Positions 42,989 through 49,114 of a stretch of DNA of 49,114 nucleotides are shown in pieces (position 1 is the first letter of the stretch; every line of letters begins with the position of its first letter). The notes under the pieces are model-generated. The model saw only the letters and a program-made list of their open reading frames with translations, did not search any database and was not told the DNA's origin. Made by a program: the position numbers and the translations under genes. The DNA is from JALQUL01 sp964556425. GTDB taxonomy: Bacteria; Pseudomonadota; Gammaproteobacteria; Burkholderiales; Burkholderiaceae_C. The stretch spans positions 1 to 49,114 of the forward strand of contig CAZKWC010000019.1 in the NCBI GenBank assembly GCA_964556425.1, read 5' to 3'.

Positions 42989-43021
42989 TTTTATCACTTT
43001 TTGTGAATAAAAGTGATAAAA
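42989..43021. repeat. Perfect 13-bp inverted repeat upstream of cysS
   Basis: TTTTATCACTTTT (42989-43001) and AAAAGTGATAAAA (43009-43021) flank a 7-base loop. An overlapping smaller palindrome TCAC-N5-GTGA (42994-43006) shares the left arm. No T run follows on either strand. It lies between the divergent tRNA-His and cysS, 96 bases before the cysS start. Confidence 0.65.
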
Positions 43022-43117
43022 CTAGAATGAAAGGTGCAACAATAACACCCCGGCTTTTATAAATCCCACTCCACATACACCTATTTAACATTCATTGTTA
43101 AAACTAGAGGTTTCTCC

Positions 43118-44500
43118 ATGACTTTACGAATTTACAACTCTCTGACACGCACTGTTGATGATTTTCACCCCTTACACCCAGGTAAAGTAGGCATGTATGT
43201 CTGCGGTATGACGGTGTATGATTTGTGCCATTTAGGCCATGCACGCATGATGATGGCCTTTGATATTATTCAGCGTTGGTTAAGAGCTAGTGGCTATGAG
43301 GTCACCTATGTTAGAAATATAACGGACATTGATGACAAAATCATTAAACGAGCAGTAGAGCGAGGCATAACGATTAGGCAACTCACCGATGAAATGGTAG
43401 AGGCCATGCATCAAGATATCACTGCCCTTGGTATTTTGCCCCCTGACCAAGAACCACGGGCCACCGAATTTGTGCCACAAATGCTCTCTATTATTAGCCA
43501 ACTGCAAAAAAATGGTTTGGCTTATCAATCTGCCGATGGCGATGTCAACTTTTCAGTTCGTTTATTCAAAGGCTACGGCAAATTAAGCGGCAAAAGCCTT
43601 GACGAATTACGTGCTGGCGAACGAGTGGCCGTATTAGGCGACAAACAAGACCCTTTAGACTTTGTATTGTGGAAATCGGCTAAAGCCGATGAGCCCCAAG
43701 ACGCTAAATGGGATAGCCAATACGGTGTAGGCAGGCCTGGTTGGCACATTGAATGCTCTGCCATGAGTTGCGCCGCTTTAGGCGAAACTTTTGACATTCA
43801 TGGTGGTGGTGCTGATTTGCAATTCCCGCATCATGAAAACGAAATCGCCCAAAGCGAAGGCGCCTCTGGCAAACCGTTGGCCAATTATTGGGTACACAAT
43901 GGATTTGTGCGTGTGGACGACGAAAAAATGTCTAAAAGTTTAGGCAACTTTTTTACCATTCGCGAAATCTTGGCTAAGTTTGACCGCGAAACCATACGCT
44001 TCTTTATGGTGCGTGTGCAATACCGCACAGCGCTTAATTACAGCGATGTTCACCTCAATGATGCTAAAGCTTCATTGAAGCGTTTATACACCGCATTAAG
44101 CCTTTGCCCGCCTAATCAAGATGTACAAATCGATTGGCAAAATAATCCGCATGCACAGCGTTTTAAAGCCGCAATGGACGATGATTTTGGCACCCCAGAA
44201 GCAGTCGCCGTATTGTTTGAGTTAGCTGCCTTGGCCAATAAAACCCAAGACCCAGATGCTTCTGGCTATTTGCTCAAACTAGGCGCCATTTTAGGTTTGT
44301 TGCAAACCCCTGCCGATGAATATTTAAAAGCAGGAGCTGGCCTTGGTGATGAGCAAATACAAGCCCTCATACAAGAGCGAGTTACTGCCAAACAAAACAA
44401 AGATTTTGCCCGTGCTGATCAAATTCGCAAAGACCTTTTAGCCCAAGGAATTGTGCTGAAAGATTCTGCGCAAGGCACCACTTGGGAAGTTTCGGTATGA
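43118..44500 (+). CDS. cysS: Cysteinyl-tRNA synthetase
   Basis: A 460-residue class I synthetase that charges tRNA-Cys. The zinc site begins at C29 (VCGMTVYD). The HIGH motif is HLGH (38-41) and is followed by ARMMMAFD. The other zinc ligands lie in GWHIECSAMS and DLQFPHHENEIAQSEG. The KMSKS motif (EKMSKSLGNFF) is near residue 270. The C-terminal helical anticodon-binding part is complete. AGAGG precedes the ATG. An inverted repeat upstream may affect expression. Confidence 0.98.
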   Translation: MTLRIYNSLTRTVDDFHPLHPGKVGMYVCGMTVYDLCHLGHARMMMAFDIIQRWLRASGYEVTYVRNITDIDDKIIKRAVERGITIRQLTDEMVEAMHQDITALGILPPDQEPRATEFVPQMLSIISQLQKNGLAYQSADGDVNFSVRLFKGYGKLSGKSLDELRAGERVAVLGDKQDPLDFVLWKSAKADEPQDAKWDSQYGVGRPGWHIECSAMSCAALGETFDIHGGGADLQFPHHENEIAQSEGASGKPLANYWVHNGFVRVDDEKMSKSLGNFFTIREILAKFDRETIRFFMVRVQYRTALNYSDVHLNDAKASLKRLYTALSLCPPNQDVQIDWQNNPHAQRFKAAMDDDFGTPEAVAVLFELAALANKTQDPDASGYLLKLGAILGLLQTPADEYLKAGAGLGDEQIQALIQERVTAKQNKDFARADQIRKDLLAQGIVLKDSAQGTTWEVSV

Positions 44501-44578
44501 CGCTTGTTTGCAGTTATTTTTGCATTCAAGTGTGCAGTGCTTTCAAGCAAAACCAAATAAGTTGGGTGGGTTAAGAAA

Positions 44579-45223
44579 ATGGTGATAGTCAATACACCCG
44601 ATGGGGTGACGCCGCCATTTTGGGCCGATGCATGCAAGCATCTTATGAAAAAAGATCGAGTCATGAAGCGCCTCATTCCAAAGTTTGGTAGTGCCTGTTT
44701 ACAGTCGCGTGGTGACCCTTTTGTAACCCTTGCTAGAAGCATAGTAGGGCAACAAATTTCAGTCAAAGCAGCTCAAACTATTTGGGAGCGTTTAATCGCC
44801 CTAATGGCAGAGGTGACTCCCACTGATTTGTTGCGATTAAAAATTGAAGACATGCGAGGCGCAGGCCTAAGTGCTAGAAAAGTCGAATATTTAGTCGATT
44901 TAGCCGTGCACTTTGATGGTGGAAAACTCCATGCTCATGATTGGGCCAGTATGGATGATGAAGCCATCATTACCGAGTTAATTGATATTCGTGGAGTAGG
45001 GCGCTGGACCGCAGAAATGTTTTTAATTTTTCATTTAATGCGGCCTAATGTATTGCCATTAGATGATGTTGGCTTAATTAACGGCATTAAGCTTAATTAT
45101 TTCTCTGGTGAATCGGTGAGTCGTAGTGATGCAAGGGAAGTTGCTGCTGCTTGGAAGCCTTATTGCAGTGTAGCGACTTGGTATTTATGGCGTTCTCTAG
45201 ACCCACTACCAGTTGTTTATTAA
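44579..45223 (+). CDS. DNA-3-methyladenine glycosylase II type (HhH-GPD)
   Basis: A 214-residue base-excision repair glycosylase of the AlkA/HhH-GPD superfamily. The core begins DPFVTLARSIVGQQISVKAA. The helix-hairpin-helix is IRGVGRWTAEMFLIF, and the catalytic aspartate lies in LPLDDVGL (about residues 158-163). It removes alkylated purines such as 3-methyladenine. It lacks the N-terminal domain of E. coli AlkA, as is common in short forms. The order cysS-glycosylase-accA is conserved in Burkholderiales. Confidence 0.92.
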   Translation: MVIVNTPDGVTPPFWADACKHLMKKDRVMKRLIPKFGSACLQSRGDPFVTLARSIVGQQISVKAAQTIWERLIALMAEVTPTDLLRLKIEDMRGAGLSARKVEYLVDLAVHFDGGKLHAHDWASMDDEAIITELIDIRGVGRWTAEMFLIFHLMRPNVLPLDDVGLINGIKLNYFSGESVSRSDAREVAAAWKPYCSVATWYLWRSLDPLPVVY

Positions 45224-45373
45224 TATTTGAGAGCTGAGTCTGGCACAAAAAAGGTGATTTCTCTTTCAAATTGTTATTTTTGGTAGAAAAATCACTATTT
45301 TTACAGCATGAAGTCAAAAATTAGGGCAAAATAAAAAATATTGAAGCCATTTTTGGCTCTTATCAGAATAGCT

Positions 45374-45380
45374 AGGAGAG
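45374..45380 (+). promoter_or_regulatory. Ribosome binding site fixing the GTG start of accA
   Basis: AGGAGAG ends 5 bases before the GTG at 45386 and supports it over the in-frame TTG at 45341. Confidence 0.65.
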
Positions 45381-45385
45381 AGTTT

Positions 45386-46360
45386 GTGAAAAAATCATTT
45401 TTAGACTTCGAGTCCCCAATTGCAGAGTTAGACAACAAAATTCAAGAATTGCGCTATGTGCAAACCGAATCTGCAGTGGATATTTCTTCTGAAATTGACC
45501 AGCTCACTAAAAAAAGTCAGCAGCTCACCAAAGAAATTTATGCCGACCTCAACGCTTGGCAAATTACTAAAATTGCCCGTCACCCCGAGCGTCCTTATAC
45601 CCTCGATTACATCCATCATATTTTTACTGATTTTGTAGAGCTCCATGGTGACCGTCACTTCGCCGATGACCAAAGTATTGTAGGTGGCTTAGCTCGCTTT
45701 AATGGCTTGCCATGTGTGGTGTTGGGTCATCAAAAAGGTCGCGATACCAAAGAGCGCACCTTGCGTAATTTTGGTATGACCAAGCCAGAGGGTTATCGCA
45801 AAGCATTGCGCCTCATGAAAATGGCAGAAAAATTTAAATTGCCAGTTTTTACTTTTGTTGATACCCCAGGTGCCTATCCTGGCATCGATGCAGAAGAACG
45901 CAGTCAATCTGAAGCCATTGGTCGCAATATTTACGAAATGGCACAACTCGAAACCCCCATCATTACCACTATTATTGGTGAAGGCGGTTCTGGTGGCGCA
46001 TTGGCAATTTCAGTGGCTGACCAAGTCGTAATGTTGCAATACGCAGTTTATTCAGTTATTAGCCCAGAAGGTTGTGCTTCTATTCTTTGGAAATCTTCAG
46101 AAAAAGCGCAAGATGCAGCCGAAGCCATGGGTATTACTGCTCATCGTTTAAAAGCCTTGGGCGTGGTTGATAAAATTGTGAGCGAACCCGTAGGCGGTGC
46201 GCATCGTGACCATGCACAGATGTGCTCTAACCTAAAACGTGCCTTGCAAGACGCATATCGTCAAGTTAGTGACTTAAAAACTAAGGAACTACTTGACCGC
46301 CGTTATGACCGTTTACAAAGTTACGGTAAATTTTCTGATACTAAAGCCGATAACCGTTAA
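45386..46360 (+). CDS. accA: Acetyl-CoA carboxylase carboxyltransferase subunit alpha
   Basis: A 324-residue subunit. With AccD it transfers CO2 from carboxybiotin to acetyl-CoA, the first step of fatty acid synthesis. The GTG start gives MKKSFLDFESPIAELDNKI, which matches the family. Core motifs are LHGDRHFADD, VVLGHQKGRDTKER, FTFVDTPGAYPGIDAEERSQ and GEGGSGGALAIS, then YSVISPEGCASILWK. The length is normal. A terminator follows before tilS. Confidence 0.98.
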   Translation: MKKSFLDFESPIAELDNKIQELRYVQTESAVDISSEIDQLTKKSQQLTKEIYADLNAWQITKIARHPERPYTLDYIHHIFTDFVELHGDRHFADDQSIVGGLARFNGLPCVVLGHQKGRDTKERTLRNFGMTKPEGYRKALRLMKMAEKFKLPVFTFVDTPGAYPGIDAEERSQSEAIGRNIYEMAQLETPIITTIIGEGGSGGALAISVADQVVMLQYAVYSVISPEGCASILWKSSEKAQDAAEAMGITAHRLKALGVVDKIVSEPVGGAHRDHAQMCSNLKRALQDAYRQVSDLKTKELLDRRYDRLQSYGKFSDTKADNR

Positions 46361-46463
46361 TTTATCAATTGGGTTTGAAGCACCACAATTAAATGTGTAA
46401 TTACCGCTTTCATAAGGTAGTTACCTTTTAGTAACTAGTACTTATTACCCAATAACTGAAGTC

Positions 46464-46505
46464 AAACCAAACCCAGCAGAAAACTAGGTTTGGTTTTATT
46501 TTTTG
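46464..46505 (+). terminator. Intrinsic terminator of accA
   Basis: The stem AAACCAAACC (46464-46473) and GGTTTGGTTT (46487-46496) is perfect over 10 bp with a 13-base loop, and is followed by a T-rich tract interrupted by one A. It ends just before the tilS start. Confidence 0.8.
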
Positions 46506-46521
46506 CATCTCTACCAAAGCC

Positions 46522-47538
46522 ATGAGCCCAACTGTTGAACAGGCAATAGCCACTTTTAACCCTCCCTTGCCATTATTGGTGGGTTTTAGTGCTGGCGCAG
46601 ACTCAACTGCCTTGTTATTGGCCTGTGCCAGTAAATGGCCAGGTCAGGTCAAAGCCGTGCATATTCATCATGGCCTGCAAGAGGCGGCAGATGATTTTGT
46701 CGTGCAAGCTCAGCAATTTTGCGAGCAACATCACATTCCACTGCATGTAGTTTATTTAAATGCCAAGCATAGCTCTGGACAAAGCCCAGAAGAGGTTGCA
46801 AGGCGCAAACGCTACTATGCCATAGACGAGGCCGTCCAAGAGCTTGAAGTAGCCTCTGTGGCCTTGGCACAGCACCAAGATGATCAAATTGAAACCTTTG
46901 TTTTAGCCCTAAGCCGTGGTGCAGGGCTGCCTGGTTTGTCGGCCATGCCTATGCAATGGACTAGGCCAAGCCTTAACACTGGCCTAGTACAAGATTCTCA
47001 ACAAGCCCATAGCTTAGAACCTTTAAGCCAAAATCCTATTCAAGTGCCTTTTTACAGGCCTTTATTAAAAACCAGTAAACAAGCGATTTTGCAATATTTA
47101 AAGCAGCACAATACTCGGTTTATTGAAGACCCCACCAATACCGATATTCAATTTACCCGCAATAAAATTCGCCATTGTGTGACTCCAGCATTAGAGCGGG
47201 CTTTTCCGCAGTACCGAGACACTTTCCAGCGCTCAATCGAGCATATTGTGCAAGCACAAAGCTTAATTGAAGAACTCGCCCAACATGATTTAATTCAAGT
47301 GGGCCAACCGCCCAAAATTAAAGAGTTACAACAATTAAATAATAACCGAATGGCCAATGTTTTGCGTTATTGGTTAAAAAACCAATTTCGGGTGTCGCCA
47401 AGTGCGGCACAATTACAAGAACTCATGCTTCAAATTGCCAGATGCACCACAAGAGGCCATCAAATCAATATAAAAATCGCAAATGGTAACCTTGAAAGGC
47501 AAGGACAAGCTTTGCATTGGTACAATCGGGAGGGTTAA
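46522..47538 (+). CDS. tilS: tRNA(Ile)-lysidine synthetase
   Basis: A 338-residue enzyme that makes lysidine at position 34 of the CAU-anticodon tRNA-Ile, so that it reads AUA. The ATP PP-loop near residue 22 reads GFSAGADST where the family norm is SGGxDS: the second position is alanine. Other motifs are intact: HIHHGL, EEVARRKRYYAI, QHQDDQIETF, LSRGAGLPGLSAMP and RPLL, then DPTNTDIQFTRNKIRH. It is shorter than E. coli TilS (432) and seems to lack the full C-terminal domain. No clear ribosome binding site precedes it. Confidence 0.92.
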   Translation: MSPTVEQAIATFNPPLPLLVGFSAGADSTALLLACASKWPGQVKAVHIHHGLQEAADDFVVQAQQFCEQHHIPLHVVYLNAKHSSGQSPEEVARRKRYYAIDEAVQELEVASVALAQHQDDQIETFVLALSRGAGLPGLSAMPMQWTRPSLNTGLVQDSQQAHSLEPLSQNPIQVPFYRPLLKTSKQAILQYLKQHNTRFIEDPTNTDIQFTRNKIRHCVTPALERAFPQYRDTFQRSIEHIVQAQSLIEELAQHDLIQVGQPPKIKELQQLNNNRMANVLRYWLKNQFRVSPSAAQLQELMLQIARCTTRGHQINIKIANGNLERQGQALHWYNREG

Positions 47539-47720
47539 GGTGATATTGCATAACCCTATGCAAAGCTGGCAACAGTGTAAAATGAGAATTTCTCATGAAC
47601 ATGGTTATAAAAAATCATCTTGACTAAGTCCATTTTTTGCTTGGCTTCTATAGCTTGCCTTTAGCGGCTAGCGCCTAGTGGTTAGGCTCAAACCTTTTTA
47701 TTTACTCAACATCTCAGAAC
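47539..47720. other. Structured leader region of lysC
   Basis: It holds three inverted repeats: TTGCATA/TATGCAA (47546-47563), ATGAGAA/TTCTCAT (47582-47596) and GCCTA/TAGGC (47673-47687). A T run follows the last one at 47695-47699. GCCT at 47657-47660 could compete for AGGC at 47684-47687. A -35-like TTGACT lies at 47620-47625, without a clear -10. No known lysine riboswitch pattern was recognised. Confidence 0.35.
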
Positions 47721-48983
47721 ATGGCCCTCATCGTTCATAAGTACGGCGGCACCTCCATGGGGTCGACCGAGCGCATTACTAACGTCGCCAAACGGGTGGC
47801 TAAGTGGGTGCGTGCAGGCCACCAAATCGTGGTCGTTCCTTCCGCCATGAGTGGCGAAACCAATCGCTTATTAGGACTTGCTAAAGAATTAGCACCGACT
47901 AATCCTTCCGATGCATACAGTCGTGAATTAGATGCTTTAGCTGCCACTGGTGAGCAAGCATCTTCTGCATTATTGGCTATTGCATTACAAAAAGAAGGCA
48001 TGGAAGCGGTTAGTTTTGCTGGTTGGCAAGTCGCAATTAAAACCAATAAAGCTTATACCAAAGCCCGTATTGAGTCCATTGACGATGCCCGAATTCGTGC
48101 AGAACTTAACGCTGGCAAAGTCGTTATCGTAACGGGTTTCCAAGGCGTTGATTCTGATGGCAACATTACTACTTTAGGTCGTGGCGGTAGCGATACCTCT
48201 GCAGTTGCAGTAGCAGCCGCTTTAAAAGCCGATGAGTGCTTAATTTACACCGACGTAGATGGTGTTTACACCACCGACCCACGGGTAGTGCAAGAAGCCC
48301 GTCGCCTTACCACTGTTAGCTTCGAAGAAATGCTAGAAATGGCCTCTTTAGGCTCTAAAGTGTTACAAATTCGTTCAGTTGAATTTGCCGGCAAATACAA
48401 AGTAAAGTTGCGCGTATTAAGCAGCTTTACCCCATGGGATATTGACCTCAAGGAAGAGGCCAATTCAGGAACATTGATTACTTTTGAGGAAGATGAACAA
48501 ATGGAACAAGCCATCGTCTCCGGCATCGCATTTAACCGTGACGAAGCCAAAATTAGCGTATTAGGCGTACCCGACAAACCAGGCATTGCCTATCAAATTA
48601 TTGGTGCTGTTGCAGCCGCTAATATTGATGTGGACGTGATTATTCAAAACTTGGCTAAAGACGGCAAAACCGACTTCAGCTTTACCGTACCACGCAGCGA
48701 CTATACAAAAACTTTAGAGTTGTTAAAAGTTAAAGCTGCTGCCGACTTAGGCGCAGCTGAAGTAGTAGGCGATCCTAAAATCTGTAAAGTTAGCATTGTA
48801 GGCATTGGCATGAAGAGCCATGTAGGCGTTGCTGCTAAAATGTTTGGTGCATTGTCAGACGAAGGCATCAATATTCAAATGATTTCTACCAGCGAAATTA
48901 AAACTTCTGTGGTAATTGACGAAAAATACATGGAACTAGCCGTCCGTGCATTGCATAAAGCTTTTGAATTAGATCAAGCTTAA
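47721..48983 (+). CDS. lysC: Aspartate kinase
   Basis: A 420-residue enzyme that phosphorylates aspartate, the entry to Lys, Thr, Met and diaminopimelate synthesis. The kinase domain starts with VHKYGGTSMGS (residues 5-15) and includes GFQGVDSDGNITTLGRGGSD and YTDVDGVYTTDPR. Two ACT domains follow (about 265-335 and 345-415), with GVPDKPGIAYQIIGAVA and GMKSHVGVAAKMFGALSDEG, which usually bind lysine and/or threonine for feedback control. The length fits the monofunctional LysC alpha form. tRNA-Ser follows. Confidence 0.98.
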   Translation: MALIVHKYGGTSMGSTERITNVAKRVAKWVRAGHQIVVVPSAMSGETNRLLGLAKELAPTNPSDAYSRELDALAATGEQASSALLAIALQKEGMEAVSFAGWQVAIKTNKAYTKARIESIDDARIRAELNAGKVVIVTGFQGVDSDGNITTLGRGGSDTSAVAVAAALKADECLIYTDVDGVYTTDPRVVQEARRLTTVSFEEMLEMASLGSKVLQIRSVEFAGKYKVKLRVLSSFTPWDIDLKEEANSGTLITFEEDEQMEQAIVSGIAFNRDEAKISVLGVPDKPGIAYQIIGAVAAANIDVDVIIQNLAKDGKTDFSFTVPRSDYTKTLELLKVKAAADLGAAEVVGDPKICKVSIVGIGMKSHVGVAAKMFGALSDEGINIQMISTSEIKTSVVIDEKYMELAVRALHKAFELDQA

Positions 48984-48984
48984 G

Positions 48985-49012
48985 TTAAAAAGCCGTTTTT
49001 TTATGGCATAAT
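48985..49012 (+). promoter_or_regulatory. Putative promoter of tRNA-Ser
   Basis: TTAAAA (48985-48990) and CATAAT (49007-49012), spaced 16 bases apart, match the -35 at four and the -10 at five of six positions. The tRNA begins 10 bases downstream. Confidence 0.45.
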
Positions 49013-49021
49013 AACAGCATT

Positions 49022-49114
49022 GGAAACGTGACCGAGTGGCCGAAGGTGCTCCCCTGCTAAGGGAGTATGGGGTGTTGAGCCTCATCAAGGGTTCGAATCC
49101 CTTCGTTTCCGCCA
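49022..49114 (+). tRNA. tRNA-Ser (anticodon GCT)
   Basis: A 93-base class II tRNA that ends with the encoded GCCA at the last base of the window. The acceptor arms are GGAAACG (49022-49028) and CGTTTCC (49104-49110). The anticodon stem CTCCC/GGGAG holds CTGCTAA, with GCT at 49056-49058, and a long variable arm is present. Confidence 0.96.

Noticed and set aside
47595..47627. A 10-codon leader peptide (MNMVIKNHLD) before lysC
   Set aside because: It has no run of Lys, Thr, Met or Ile codons, lacks a good ribosome binding site and overlaps an inverted repeat; it is likely chance.
1..49114. CRISPR arrays, insertion sequences, prophage genes, toxin-antitoxin or defence systems
   Set aside because: I looked along the window and saw no regular spaced repeats, transposase or integrase motifs, phage structural genes or defence-type domains; the gene content is conserved housekeeping.

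Overview
The window is a block of bacterial housekeeping genes on a moderately AT-rich chromosome. Several features point to a betaproteobacterium of the order Burkholderiales, perhaps a low-GC lineage comparable to Polynucleobacter: the order rpsO-pnp-quinone oxidoreductase-tpiA-secG-tRNA-Leu-nuoA to nuoN-nudF-DUF1178; an elongation factor P with arginine at position 32 next to its rhamnosyltransferase EarP; a tctCBA transporter divergent from tctDE; and the order cysS-glycosylase-accA-tilS-lysC-tRNA-Ser. The genus is an inference. The sequence is a draft scaffold: two runs of exactly 100 N (3840-3939 and 6407-6506) flank the rpsO-pnp piece, and the second removes the end of pnp.

Layout. 1-3642: the 3' part of a DUF349 gene and an FAD-dependent monooxygenase. 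3986-8757: rpsO, pnp (cut by the gap), a quinone oxidoreductase, tpiA and secG. 8876-23723: tRNA-Leu(GAG) followed by a complete 14-gene respiratory complex I operon (nuoA to nuoN), closed by a strong terminator. 23852-25028: a Nudix ADP-ribose hydrolase and a DUF1178 zinc-ribbon protein. 25107-30348: the two-component system tctDE (minus strand) divergent from the tripartite tricarboxylate transporter tctCBA, with a strong terminator. 30503-34705: rmuC, a LOG-family nucleotide hydrolase, efp and earP. 34761-39851: an enlarged uvrC, pgsA, an EamA exporter and a tartrate-dehydrogenase-type enzyme. 40159-42529: hupB, tRNA-Val(TAC) and ppiD. 42832-49114: tRNA-His(GTG, minus strand), cysS, a 3-methyladenine DNA glycosylase, accA, tilS, lysC and tRNA-Ser(GCT), whose CCA end is the last base of the window.

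How the genes fit together. The nuo genes build the NADH-oxidising proton pump and are tightly packed, with three start/stop overlaps (nuoE/F, nuoG/H, nuoJ/K). TctD and TctE probably sense a carboxylate and control uptake by TctC/TctB/TctA; the tartrate-dehydrogenase-like enzyme about 8 kb away could use an imported substrate, but this is a guess. EarP modifies EF-P, which relieves ribosome stalling at polyproline.

I found no CRISPR array, prophage, insertion sequence, toxin-antitoxin pair or other clear accessory island, and nothing I would call a new multi-gene system. The unusual points are smaller: a palindrome in the spacer of an extended -10 promoter before hupB, a perfect 13-bp inverted repeat before cysS, inverted repeats inside the nuo operon, a low-complexity insertion in NuoJ, low-complexity expansions in UvrC, an Arg/Gly/Asn-rich linker in the DUF349 protein and a variant PP-loop in a short TilS.
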